Assembly: GCA_021851405.1 (NCBI GenBank)
Contig: JAJZDW010000017.1
Coordinates: 1 to 64,000, forward strand
Source: Pseudomonadota bacterium
GTDB taxonomy: Bacteria > Pseudomonadota > Gammaproteobacteria > Steroidobacterales > Steroidobacteraceae
Reading direction: 5' to 3'
Length of the DNA stretch: 64,000 bases
Every line of letters starts with the position of its first letter. The stretch's first letter is position 1. Below are positions 9,408 to 18,573 of this stretch, piece after piece. The translations under genes were made by a program, and so were the position numbers. Under the pieces are notes generated by a model, which was given only the letters and a program-made list of their open reading frames with translations, was not told the DNA's origin and searched no databases.

Positions 9408-9590
9408 ACCATCAACACGATCAAGCGCTTCTCCTCGCACGCTCTGCTCGCCGGCATGATCGGCAACGTCCTCGCGTGGTACGACTTCGGCCTGTACGGC
9501 TATCCGGCGCCCGCGATCGGCCCACCTTGTGATGTTGAACGCGCGGCTGTCGATCGGTGCACTGGCGCAGGTGCCGGTTCGCAGCCTTGA
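9408..9590 (+). pseudogene. Truncated MFS (MHS-family) transporter remnant
   Basis: The frame starting at 9408 reads INTIKRFSSHALLAGMIGN, then VLAWYDFGLYGYPAPAIG, before losing similarity near 9525 and stopping at TGA 9588-9590. This closely follows the first transmembrane helix of metabolite:proton symporters (GNxLEWYDFxLYGYxAPxIG). Everything after helix 1 is missing and the next sequence belongs to the acylphosphatase gene. No intact start or Shine-Dalgarno is evident. It is best read as the 5' scar of a deleted transporter gene. The rest of the region 9279-9623 contains nothing else I recognise. Confidence 0.6.
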
Positions 9591-9623
9591 GCCGTTGCGC
9601 TGAGCCGGCCGGCGGGCGTGGCC

Positions 9624-10551
<928 letters not shown>

Positions 10552-10567
10552 GGCCCCGAGGCGACCC

Positions 10568-11269
10568 TCAGGAGCGCCCGGGGCGCGCGAGGACTTCGCG
10601 GATGAAGGGCACCGTCAGACGCCGCTGGGCCGCGAGCGCCGCCTCATCGAGCGTATCGAGCAATGCGTACAGCTGGCCCATATCGCGCGGGAAGCGCCGC
10701 TGCAGCCAGCGCGAGGTGTCCTCCGGCAGCTCCAGGCCGCGCAGTCGTGCGCGCAGCCTGAGCGCCTCCTGCTGTTCGGCCTCCTCGAGCGCACGCAGCT
10801 GAAGGACCGCCGCGGCCGTGCAGCGCGAGCCGAGATCCGCCAGCGCCCAGCGCAGCAGCGCCGGCGGCCGGTCGGCGGCGAGCACCAGCGTGGCGCCGGA
10901 TTCGCTCACCTCGCGCACCAGCGTAAAGAGCGCCCGCTCCCACTCGATGTGCCCGAGCACCGCATCGAGATCATCGATGGCCAGGCAATCGAGCTGCGGC
11001 AGCCCGGCGAGCACCTCCACCCCGAGCTGCGCCAATTCGCCGAGCGGCACGTAGGCGGTGCGCCGGACGCTGCCCGCGGCGGCGCAGATCGCCTGCAGCA
11101 GATGCGTCTTGCCCGCCCCCGCGGGGCCGCAGAACCAGCTGACCCCGGGCTCCCCGAGTGCCGCGCGGCGCGCATGCTCGAGCGCCTCGGCGTTGCGCGC
11201 CGGCAGGAAGCTCTCGAACACGGCGCGATCGGCCAGGCGTACTCCGAGCGGCAGCTGCTGCATCGTCAT
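10568..11269 (-). CDS. hda: DnaA regulatory inactivator Hda
   Basis: A 233-residue AAA+ protein related to DnaA domain III. With the DNA-loaded sliding clamp it stimulates ATP hydrolysis by DnaA and so prevents re-initiation of replication. A clamp-binding QLPL motif sits at the extreme N-terminus. Walker A is GPAGAGKTHL (about 48-57), Walker B is CLAIDDLDAV, and an arginine-rich sensor region lies near the C-terminus. It is the third gene of the minus-strand operon DUF2066 - CDP-alcohol transferase - hda, with only 3 bases between genes. Hda narrows the taxonomy to proteobacteria. Confidence 0.92.
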   Translation of the reverse strand: MTMQQLPLGVRLADRAVFESFLPARNAEALEHARRAALGEPGVSWFCGPAGAGKTHLLQAICAAAGSVRRTAYVPLGELAQLGVEVLAGLPQLDCLAIDDLDAVLGHIEWERALFTLVREVSESGATLVLAADRPPALLRWALADLGSRCTAAAVLQLRALEEAEQQEALRLRARLRGLELPEDTSRWLQRRFPRDMGQLYALLDTLDEAALAAQRRLTVPFIREVLARPGRS

Positions 11270-11272
11270 GGT

Positions 11273-11824
11273 TCAGGCCGCCCGCTGCGCAGCGTTCCAC
11301 GCACGGCGCGTGAAGGTCGCCCCATAGTCAAAGCCCGACAGTGCCGTGGTGAAGAACACAATGAGCGCAAACGCACGCAGCTCGCCGGCAATCGGCAGAC
11401 GCGAGGCGGCCACTAGCATCACACTGGCGAGGTACAGCAGCTGCGCGGCGGTGTTGATCTTGCTGATCACCGTCGGGCGGCCGCGCAGCGGGCCGAACCA
11501 GACCCGATAGATGAGCGCCCCGAGGGCGATCATCACGTCGCGGGCCACGGCGGCGGCGGTCACCCACCACGGGACGAGGCCGAGCCAGGCCGACTCGACG
11601 AAGACCACGACCAACAGCAGCTTGTCGGCCGCCGGATCGAGTACCTTGCCGAGTTCCGAGACCCAGTTGAAGCGCTTGGCGAGAAACCCGTCGAGACCGT
11701 CGGAGACCGCCGCGACCACGAACAGTGCCAGGGCCAGTTCGTACCGATGCGCGTGCAACGCACCGGCCACCGGCCAGATCAACGCCAGCCGGATCAGACA
11801 GATCAGGTTGGGTATGTGGCGCAC
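11273..11824 (-). CDS. CDP-alcohol phosphatidyltransferase (PgsA-like)
   Basis: A 183-residue membrane enzyme of the CDP-alcohol phosphotransferase family. The metal-binding signature is intact (SDGLDGFLAKR with D42 and D45, then GKVLDPAADK with D63 and D67). Hydrophobic helices cover residues about 8-25, 30-45, 70-105 and 120-175. The GKxLDPxADK form is typical of PgsA, which makes phosphatidylglycerol phosphate. Related family members make cardiolipin or other lipids, so the exact alcohol acceptor is not certain. The gene lies 3 bases after the DUF2066 gene and 3 bases before hda. Confidence 0.88.
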   Translation of the reverse strand: MRHIPNLICLIRLALIWPVAGALHAHRYELALALFVVAAVSDGLDGFLAKRFNWVSELGKVLDPAADKLLLVVVFVESAWLGLVPWWVTAAAVARDVMIALGALIYRVWFGPLRGRPTVISKINTAAQLLYLASVMLVAASRLPIAGELRAFALIVFFTTALSGFDYGATFTRRAWNAAQRAA

Positions 11825-11827
11825 GGC

Positions 11828-12925
11828 TCAGGGCGAAGGCGCCGCCGGAGAGTAAGGGGCAGGAGGCGCTGCCCCGCTCGGCGCCGCCGCGCCGAGCGGG
11901 GTCGGGCTCGAGGGGGTCGGGGCAGGAGGCGCGGGCGGCGGCGGCACGTACCGGTAGGTCAGCACCCGGTCCGAAGCCTGCGGCTTCAAGCGCGGCGACA
12001 ACGAGAGCCTCTGGCGCAGGCTCGCCGCACCACCGCGCGCCCAGAGTTCGAATTCCACGGTGCTGCCGTCGATCTCCCGGACGGTGCTCTGGTGGACCCC
12101 CGGCACCGCCGCCAGCATGGTCTCCGCCCGCGCATAGTCGGCGAGGGTCCGCAGTCCCACGATGCGAACCGGCGTCTTGGCAATCCCGCCCCCCGGGGCG
12201 GCCTGCAGCGGCGGCGCCAGCCATTCGACGGTCTGATCGATGCCCGCGGTGACCGAGCCGGTGAACTGGCGAGTGGCGAACGGGGTGACGAGTGTCCAAT
12301 GCCACGTCTCGGGCACCGGGACCGCAGCGGACGCCGAGCCCGACGAAGCCACCGCGGCCGCGGTGATGTCCCGGCCGATGAGCAGCTGCTCGGCACCGAA
12401 GTTGCGCGCCATCGCCAGCAGTGCCGTGGAGGGCAGCAGTGGCCCGTCCGCCGTGCGCACCGTCAACGGCACGATACTGATCGGCAGCCCGCGCCGCTCG
12501 GCCGCCTGCTGCACCAAGGCGCCGTCCGCGGCCTGCTCGAGCGCCGCCGGCGGGGGACTCAGTACGACGAGGGTGAAGGGACGATCGGCGTTCCAGAGAT
12601 TGCGGCCGGCGGCGCGGATCGCCTGCTTGAGCGGGCCGGCCTGGAAGGTCACCTGCAGCGTGCCCGTCGGCCCCTGCTGATAGCCTTGCACGTACTGCGC
12701 CGCATGGGTCGTCAGCGCGGCGAGCGGCGGATCCTCGGCCGCGGCGGTATGACCCGTGGCCCGCACCAGCACGGCCTGCAGCGCCTGGGCCAGTGCGGCG
12801 GGCGTCTGCGCCGCCGTATCCACGGTGAACACCGGCACCTCGCGGCTCGCCAGGCACACCGCCGGAAGTGCTGCACAGGTCAGCAGCGTCAACAGGCGCC
12901 CTACGCGCCGCAATGCGGTGGTCAT
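11828..12925 (-). CDS. DUF2066-family exported protein
   Basis: A 365-residue protein of the uncharacterised DUF2066 family, with an N-terminal signal sequence (hydrophobic [16 protein letters not shown], about residues 10-26) indicating export. The family regularly sits between purM and the CDP-alcohol transferase/hda pair in gammaproteobacteria, the order seen here. The N-terminal half keeps the VLVRATGH and YVQGYQ blocks of the family. The last 50 or so residues are very rich in Pro and Ala and look disordered. No catalytic motif is recognisable. It is divergent from purM over about 116 bases. Confidence 0.85.
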   Translation of the reverse strand: MTTALRRVGRLLTLLTCAALPAVCLASREVPVFTVDTAAQTPAALAQALQAVLVRATGHTAAAEDPPLAALTTHAAQYVQGYQQGPTGTLQVTFQAGPLKQAIRAAGRNLWNADRPFTLVVLSPPPAALEQAADGALVQQAAERRGLPISIVPLTVRTADGPLLPSTALLAMARNFGAEQLLIGRDITAAAVASSGSASAAVPVPETWHWTLVTPFATRQFTGSVTAGIDQTVEWLAPPLQAAPGGGIAKTPVRIVGLRTLADYARAETMLAAVPGVHQSTVREIDGSTVEFELWARGGAASLRQRLSLSPRLKPQASDRVLTYRYVPPPPAPPAPTPSSPTPLGAAAPSGAAPPAPYSPAAPSP

Positions 12926-13041
12926 GCGAACAAGCCTTCAATCCTGGTGTTTGTACCGCGCCACGGCGCCGGACGGAATGTACAATACCATATGCGAACC
13001 GGCCGCAAGGCGGCAGCCCCCAGCCTCGGAAAGACCACTGC

Positions 13042-14079
13042 ATGACTGATCCGAAAGTCTCGCGCGGCATGACGTACCGCGACGCTGGCGTCGACATCGA
13101 CGCCGGAGACGAGCTCGTCGAACGCATCAAACCGCATGTTGCGCGCACACGCCGGCCGGAGGTGCTGGCCGGGGTCGGCGGGTTCGGAGCGCAGGTGGAG
13201 ATCCCGGCCGGTTATCGTCGGCCGGTGCTCGTCTCGGGCACCGACGGGGTCGGCACCAAGCTGCGCCTGGCCATCGACACCGGCCGGCACGACACCATCG
13301 GCATCGATCTGGTCGCCATGTGCGTCAATGACGTGCTGGTGCAGGGTGCCGAGCCGCTGTTCTTCCTCGATTACTACGCCACCGGAAAATTACGGGTCGA
13401 GGTCGCCGAGGCGGTCGTGCGCGGCATCGCCGAGGGCTGCGCGCAGGCCGGCTGCGCCCTGGTCGGCGGCGAGACCGCCGAAATGCCGGGCATGTACCAC
13501 GGTGAAGATTACGACCTGGCTGGGTTCTGCGTCGGCGTGGTGGAGAAGGACGCCATCATCGACGGCCGCCACACCCGCCCGGGCGATGTGGTCATCGGCC
13601 TCACCGCCTCCGGGCCGCACTCGAACGGCTACTCGCTGATCCGTAAGCTCCTCGCCACGAGCGGCGCCGATGCACACACCATGCTCGAGGACCGACCGCT
13701 CCTCGAGCGGCTGCTCGCCCCGACGCGCATCTATGTCAAACCGCTGCTCGCGCTGGCGCGCGCGGTGCCGCTGCGCGCCATGGCCCACATCACCGGCGGC
13801 GGACTGACGGACAACATCCCGCGCGTGTTGCCCGAGGGACTGGAAGCGGTGCTCAAGCGGCGCAACTGGCCGCACGACCCGGTGTTCGACTGGCTGCAGC
13901 GCACCGGCCGGATCGAGGCGGCCGAGATGTACCGCACCTTCAACTGCGGCATCGGCATGGTGGTGGTCGTGCCGGCCGGGCACGAGACCGCCGCGCTCGA
14001 GTTCCTCGCCGCACACGGCGAGCAGGCGCAGCTGATCGGGGAGATCCGCTCCGGTACGCGTGGCGTCGTCATCGAGTGA
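13042..14079 (+). CDS. purM: Phosphoribosylformylglycinamidine cyclo-ligase
   Basis: A 345-residue AIR synthetase, the normal length, catalysing the fifth step of purine biosynthesis. Conserved blocks are [16 protein letters not shown] at the N-terminus, the GVGGFGA loop, [10 protein letters not shown] and the [11 protein letters not shown] motif of the PurM/SelD ATP-binding superfamily. ATG 13042 starts the standard N-terminus; the longer in-frame extension overlaps the divergent DUF2066 gene. A TACAAT hexamer at 12981-12986 could be the -10 element. The gene ends with a GTGA overlap into purN, so the two are co-translated. Confidence 0.97.
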   Translation: MTDPKVSRGMTYRDAGVDIDAGDELVERIKPHVARTRRPEVLAGVGGFGAQVEIPAGYRRPVLVSGTDGVGTKLRLAIDTGRHDTIGIDLVAMCVNDVLVQGAEPLFFLDYYATGKLRVEVAEAVVRGIAEGCAQAGCALVGGETAEMPGMYHGEDYDLAGFCVGVVEKDAIIDGRHTRPGDVVIGLTASGPHSNGYSLIRKLLATSGADAHTMLEDRPLLERLLAPTRIYVKPLLALARAVPLRAMAHITGGGLTDNIPRVLPEGLEAVLKRRNWPHDPVFDWLQRTGRIEAAEMYRTFNCGIGMVVVVPAGHETAALEFLAAHGEQAQLIGEIRSGTRGVVIE

Positions 14080-14735
14080 GCGCGCGCGGTGCACTGCGGC
14101 TCGGGATCCTGATCTCCGGCCGCGGCTCGAACATGGCGGCGATCGCGCAGGACTGCCGCAGCGGGCGCCTCGGCGCCGAAGTTGCGCTCGTCCTGTCCGA
14201 GCAGCCCGCAGCCGCGGGCCTGGAGACGGCCCGCGGGCTCGGGCTGGCGACGCGCGCGATCCCGTGGCCCGGTGCGGCGCAGCGCTGCGAGTTTGAACAG
14301 GAAGCGGCTGCGGCACTCGATGCAGCCGGCATCGAACTCATCGTGCTCGCCGGGTTCATGCGCATCTTGTCGGCCGAGTTCGTGACGGCCCGCGCCGGCC
14401 GCATCCTCAACATCCATCCGTCGCTGCTGCCGAAGTTTCCCGGGCTGCATACCCACCGGCGCGTGCTCGAGGCGGGTGAACGCTCCCACGGGGCCACCGT
14501 GCATTACGTCACACCCGAACTCGATGGCGGCCCGCGCGTGCTGCAGGCGAGGATCGCCGTGCGCAGCGCCGACAGCGAGGAGAGTCTCTCAGCGCGGGTT
14601 CAGGCGACCGAGCACATCATCTACCCGAAGGCGATCGGCTGGTGCGCCGAAGGACGGCTCCAGTGGCGCGAGGAGCGCCCGTGGCTCGATGGCGCGCCGT
14701 TGCTCACCCCGGTGCTCGAGGAGTTCGATGCGTAA
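14076..14735 (+). CDS. purN: Phosphoribosylglycinamide formyltransferase
   Basis: A 219-residue GAR transformylase using 10-formyltetrahydrofolate in purine synthesis. The phosphate-binding ISGRGSNM loop is near the N-terminus and the catalytic Asn and His sit in [12 protein letters not shown] (about 113-124). The Asp of [11 protein letters not shown] completes the triad. The start is GTG 14076, whose last two bases form part of the purM stop (GTGA). The stop overlaps the start of the next gene by 8 bases. Purine genes in this class are often controlled by PurR; no operator is apparent here. Confidence 0.95.
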   Translation: MSARGALRLGILISGRGSNMAAIAQDCRSGRLGAEVALVLSEQPAAAGLETARGLGLATRAIPWPGAAQRCEFEQEAAAALDAAGIELIVLAGFMRILSAEFVTARAGRILNIHPSLLPKFPGLHTHRRVLEAGERSHGATVHYVTPELDGGPRVLQARIAVRSADSEESLSARVQATEHIIYPKAIGWCAEGRLQWREERPWLDGAPLLTPVLEEFDA

Positions 14736-15471
14736 GAGAGTCTCGATGCGCCTGCAGATCCTGCCGGCGGCGCTCGCGCTGCTCGCAGTCCTGACGCTGG
14801 CGCGCGCGAGCAGTCCGCCGCCGGCGCCGGCCGCCGTGAAGCCGCCGACCTTCCTCGCCACCTACTCGGTGGCCTGGCATGGCATCACCGCCGGGCGCTC
14901 GACGCTGACTCTCGCGCAGACCGGCCCCGACGAATACCGCTACAGCTCGGTCGATCGGGCGGGCGGACTGTTCCATCTCTTCCTGCCCCACGACATCACC
15001 CAGGAGAGCCGCTTCCGGCTGGTGAACGGCGCGGTGCAGCCGCTGAGCTTCCGTTCCCAGGGCGGCGGTCCGCCCGAGGACGTGCATTTCGACTGGACGA
15101 GCGGTCGGGTGACGGGCACCGCCAAACACAAGCAGATCGACCTGAAACTCGAGTCCGCCACTCAGGATCCGGGCTCGGTGCAGATCGCCCTGATGCTCGG
15201 ATTCCTCGCCGGCAAGCCGCCGGCGAGCTTCTGGATGCTCAACACGGACGTGATCAACCGGTTCGAGTTCGTCCGGCGCGGCGCAGCAACGCTGCACACT
15301 CCGCTCGGTGAACTGCACACCCTGCTCTACACCAGCCATCATCAGGGCGCGCGGCGCACAACCTACATGTGGCTCGCCCCGTCGCTCGATTACCTGCCGG
15401 CGCGCCTCGAGCAGCGCCGCGGTGAGGAAGTGATCTTCTCGCTCAACATCCGCGCCTTCAAGAAACAATAA
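14728..15471 (+). CDS. DUF3108-family exported protein
   Basis: A 247-residue protein of the uncharacterised DUF3108 family, with a signal peptide at residues about 5-27 (LQILPAALALLAVLTLARA). Family features are the TYSVAWHGITAG opening strand, repeated beta-strand spacing and the SLNIRAFKKQ ending. Members are predicted periplasmic beta-rich proteins and commonly follow purN, as here. ATG 14728 overlaps the purN stop by 8 bases; a second ATG at 14746 is possible. Earlier in-frame codons fall inside purN in another frame and encode no conserved residues. Function is unknown. Confidence 0.85.
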   Translation: MRKRVSMRLQILPAALALLAVLTLARASSPPPAPAAVKPPTFLATYSVAWHGITAGRSTLTLAQTGPDEYRYSSVDRAGGLFHLFLPHDITQESRFRLVNGAVQPLSFRSQGGGPPEDVHFDWTSGRVTGTAKHKQIDLKLESATQDPGSVQIALMLGFLAGKPPASFWMLNTDVINRFEFVRRGAATLHTPLGELHTLLYTSHHQGARRTTYMWLAPSLDYLPARLEQRRGEEVIFSLNIRAFKKQ

Positions 15472-15761
15472 CGACCCATTGGCGGGATCGGCGAGGAGAG
15501 GCACGACGGTGCACGCGGTCGGAATCCTGGCTGATCGGCCCCCAGACTTGACCCTGCCCATCACCGTTCCTCGCAGCGCGCGCACGGCGGGCCCGTTCCT
15601 TCAGAGTGTTCTGTAGGCGCGCGGCAATTGAAGCACAGCGAAGACAGATGTCGTCGCGATCTGCAAGCCGCGACGCGCGCCGGCACCCGCATTGACCGCT
15701 TCTGAGCGCACCACTTCAGTAGCACACCCCGAACCCCGTCGGGGCAGGTCCGCTCCGTGCG

Positions 15762-17168
15762 TCAGGTCTTGGGCAACGTCACGCCCTTCTGCCCCTGGTA
15801 CTTGCCACCCCGGTCCTTGTAGGACGTCGCGCACACCTCGTCCGACTCGAAAAACAACATCTGGGCGACGCCTTCGTTAGCGTAGATCTTGGCAGGCAGC
15901 GGCGTGGTATTGGAAAACTCCAGCGTGACGTGCCCTTCCCACTCCGGCTCCAAGGGCGTTACGTTCACGATGATGCCGCAATTATGGACGAAGACTCCGG
16001 CGTCCAGGGCAAAGTTGCCCGCTTCGGGGACCGTCAGACAGTAAACATCGTGATCGCCGGACATCTCGCGGATCGCAGCGACTTTGTGATTGCGATACAC
16101 GGGGGAAGCATGAAGGCGCTCAAGCACATCCGGGAATCGACCGAAGACCGAACGATCGTATTGCCGCGATGCCGCCGCACCCCGGTTGAAACCTGTCTCA
16201 TCGTGTGCAGCGCGTACGCGATCGGCCGGGATCTCACCTCGCCGGTTGCTCCGCCTCGCCCCATCCGCCTGCGGGCGTCGACGGGAGTCATCCTCGGCAG
16301 TCCAACCGGTGTGCCGCCGCATGGGATCCGCTGCGGCCATCCCGATCGGGTTTGTCGGCCGATGGTTCCGGGGATTGAAATCCACGGGGGAGTGATCGGT
16401 ATCCACGGCTTGCGCGCAGATGCCGTGTCGGAGGAGCCACTCATCGGCCAGACGATGCGTGGCAGACATCTGCCCGTCGATCGGTTGATACACGCACTCC
16501 TCGCCGCGCACGACATCACGGTACAGCGGCATGAGCGCATCGCCCGGACGCAGTGTCTGCGCCGCAGCCATCCGGCCATCGCGCCGCATAAACTGATGAT
16601 CCGCCGTCGCATGGATGAACCGCCCGTCATCCAGCTCGATCTCGATGAGCGAGTCGCGCCCGATGAATCGGGGTGCATCGAGCAAAGACACGATCAGCCG
16701 GCCGTTCGGTCCGATGCTGTACCCCCAGAAGGACTCGCCGCAATCATGCCGCCGCGCCATCTCCTCGAGCGTCGCAGCGGTGCCGTCGACAAGGGCCACG
16801 CGGGTATCACCCCGGAAGCAGCGCGCGTAGGTCGATTTCCCAAGACACACCGTGAGCACGCTGCGCGGAATGCGGAAGTACTCGACCGTGCGCGCCAGCG
16901 CAAAGGAATTCGGCGGGATCACGCACACATCGGCCTTCAGGTCGACGAAACTCTTCTCGTCGAAGGCTTTCGGATCGACGATGGTCGAGTTGATGTTGGT
17001 GAAAATCTTGAACTCATCCGCACAGCGAACGTCGTAGCCGTAGCTCGACGTGCCGTAGGAGACGATCTTGTGGCCATCGACGTAGCGCACCTGCTCGGCC
17101 GCAAACGGCTCGATCATGCTCTGCTCGCGCGCCATGCGCCGGATCCAATGGTCGGACTTGATGCTCAT
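15762..17168 (-). CDS. dcd: dCTP deaminase precursor interrupted by an intein
   Basis: A 468-residue open frame encoding dCTP deaminase (dCTP to dUTP, feeding dTMP synthesis) split by a 280-residue intein. The N-extein is residues 1-116 and ends GKSTYAR; the C-extein is 397-468 and begins [16 protein letters not shown]. Joined, they give 188 residues, the usual length of this Dcd subtype. The insertion falls directly after the Arg of the (S)xxAR active-site motif (E. coli Ser111/Arg115). The catalytic Glu of TLEFSN lies in the C-extein at residue 417, so the N-terminal piece alone cannot be active. The gene is 73 bases after apbC on the same strand. The reading frame is intact throughout. Confidence 0.95.
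   Translation of the reverse strand: MSIKSDHWIRRMAREQSMIEPFAAEQVRYVDGHKIVSYGTSSYGYDVRCADEFKIFTNINSTIVDPKAFDEKSFVDLKADVCVIPPNSFALARTVEYFRIPRSVLTVCLGKSTYARCFRGDTRVALVDGTAATLEEMARRHDCGESFWGYSIGPNGRLIVSLLDAPRFIGRDSLIEIELDDGRFIHATADHQFMRRDGRMAAAQTLRPGDALMPLYRDVVRGEECVYQPIDGQMSATHRLADEWLLRHGICAQAVDTDHSPVDFNPRNHRPTNPIGMAAADPMRRHTGWTAEDDSRRRPQADGARRSNRRGEIPADRVRAAHDETGFNRGAAASRQYDRSVFGRFPDVLERLHASPVYRNHKVAAIREMSGDHDVYCLTVPEAGNFALDAGVFVHNCGIIVNVTPLEPEWEGHVTLEFSNTTPLPAKIYANEGVAQMLFFESDEVCATSYKDRGGKYQGQKGVTLPKT
15981..16820 (-). mobile_element. Intein inserted in dcd, with an HNH-like insertion
   Basis: This 280-codon segment has the four splicing blocks of a class 1 intein. Block A begins at C1 with [13 protein letters not shown]. 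Block B carries T72xxH75 in ATADHQF, followed by LRPGDAL. Block F is [12 protein letters not shown] and block G is VFVHN, ending H279-N280 before the +1 Cys of the C-extein. All residues required for splicing are present. Between the splicing halves (about 105-255) a region with [16 protein letters not shown] and a later MRRH resembles an HNH homing endonuclease. It lacks the usual His-His pair, so it may be degenerate. Boundaries are exact because both exteins are highly conserved. Confidence 0.92.
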
Positions 17169-17241
17169 CGGCTGACACTACCTTGAATGATGGCCCGTAA
17201 CGGCCGTCGGCTCGGGCCGGTTGCGCGCGCGTATCCGCGCT

Positions 17242-18339
17242 TCAGCCCTTTTCCACCACGATCTTCGGAAATACCCCGCTGCGATCGAGCGGCCGCAGGG
17301 AGAGCGCCGCGGCGGTGCGCCGCGCCATCTGCAGGTAGGCGTCGGCACGCGCCGATTCCGGCTCGGCCGCCACGGTCGGGCGGCCGCCGTCCGCTTCCTC
17401 GCGCACGCGCGCATCGAGTGGCAACTCCCCGAGCAGACGCACGCCGTACTGCTCGGCCATGCGCGCCCCGCCGCCGATCCCGAAGATGTGCTCGACGTGG
17501 CCGCAGTTGGTGCACACGTACAGGCTCATGTTCTCGACGATCCCGAGCACCGGCACGGAGACCTTCTCGAACATCTTCAGCCCCTTGCGGGCGTCGGCGA
17601 GCGCAATGTCCTGAGGAGTCGTGACGATCACGGCGCCGGCGACCGGCACCTTCTGCGCCAGCGTGAGCTGGATGTCCCCGGTGCCCGGCGGCAGATCCAC
17701 CACCAGGTAATCGAGTTCGCCCCATTGCGTCTGCGAGAGCAGCTGCTGCAGCGCCTGAGTCACCATCGGGCCGCGCCAGACCATGGGCTGCTCGGAGTCG
17801 ACCATGAACCCGATCGACATCGCCGCCACGCCGTGGTTGCGCAGCGGCAGGATGTGCTTACCGTCCGGGGACGTCGGCTGCTCGCCGGCGAGTCCGAGCA
17901 TCAGCGGCTGGCTCGGGCCGTAGATGTCCGCATCGAGCACCCCGACGCTCGCTCCCTGGGCGGCCCAGGCGAGCGCAAGATTCGCCGCGACGGTGGACTT
18001 GCCCACTCCGCCCTTGCCCGAGGCGACCGCCACGACGTTCTTGATGCCCGCGAGCGGCTGCAGCGGCCGCTGCACGCCGTGCGGGCGGATCTGCGCCTCG
18101 ATGCGAAAGTGCACCGAGGCGGAAACGCCTGCGGCCGCGACGTGCGCAGCGAGTGCGGCGGCGAGGCGCTCCTGGTACCCCCCGACCGGGAAGCCGAGGA
18201 CGATGTGCGCCGCGTAGCCGTCCGGGACCGCGCTCAGCTCGCGCAGCGCCCCCGCCTCGCGCAGCGTCTGGTGCAGGAAGGGCTCGACGTAGCTCTCGAT
18301 CGCCGCACGCAGGGCATCGAGGGTGGAATCATCGGACAT
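17242..18339 (-). CDS. apbC: Iron-sulfur cluster carrier ATPase Mrp/ApbC
   Basis: A 365-residue P-loop ATPase that carries and transfers [4Fe-4S] clusters to apo-proteins. Residues 1-95 form a MIP18/DUF59-like domain. The deviant Walker A SGKGGVGKST starts near residue 107, followed by DADIYGPSQP and DLPPGTGD. The CTNC motif (in YVCTNCG) provides the cluster-binding Cys pair. ATG 18339 starts the standard MSDDSTLDALR; the in-frame extension to 18402 is unconserved. It precedes dcd by 73 bases on the same strand and is divergent from the HEAT-kinase gene. Confidence 0.93.
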   Translation of the reverse strand: MSDDSTLDALRAAIESYVEPFLHQTLREAGALRELSAVPDGYAAHIVLGFPVGGYQERLAAALAAHVAAAGVSASVHFRIEAQIRPHGVQRPLQPLAGIKNVVAVASGKGGVGKSTVAANLALAWAAQGASVGVLDADIYGPSQPLMLGLAGEQPTSPDGKHILPLRNHGVAAMSIGFMVDSEQPMVWRGPMVTQALQQLLSQTQWGELDYLVVDLPPGTGDIQLTLAQKVPVAGAVIVTTPQDIALADARKGLKMFEKVSVPVLGIVENMSLYVCTNCGHVEHIFGIGGGARMAEQYGVRLLGELPLDARVREEADGGRPTVAAEPESARADAYLQMARRTAAALSLRPLDRSGVFPKIVVEKG

Positions 18340-18573
18340 GGGAGCTTTGCAGGTCGCGCGGTAAGGGGGGGCAATTGTAGAGGCAAGCGCCGCGGCGCGC
18401 ATCGGCCTGTCCCGGCCCCGGCTATGGCATACTTTGAGCGCTTCCGGGAACGGCCCATGCCCAGCCGCACCCGGTGCTGCGGGATGCGGCCGAACCTACG
18501 GACGGCGGCACCGGAAGGCGAGGAAGCTAAGGTATGCAAGCGGGCCACCGACAGGCCCCGGCGGATCGGCTGA

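Noticed and set aside
11328-13148. A 606-codon minus-strand frame over the CDP-alcohol transferase, DUF2066 and purM starts
   Set aside because: It is out of frame with the conserved proteins and of shadow composition; the true genes are separated by 3 bases.
15762-17168. The possibility that the dcd interruption is an assembly error or a frameshift-split gene
   Set aside because: The 468-codon frame is continuous, extein junctions are exact, and all splicing residues are conserved.
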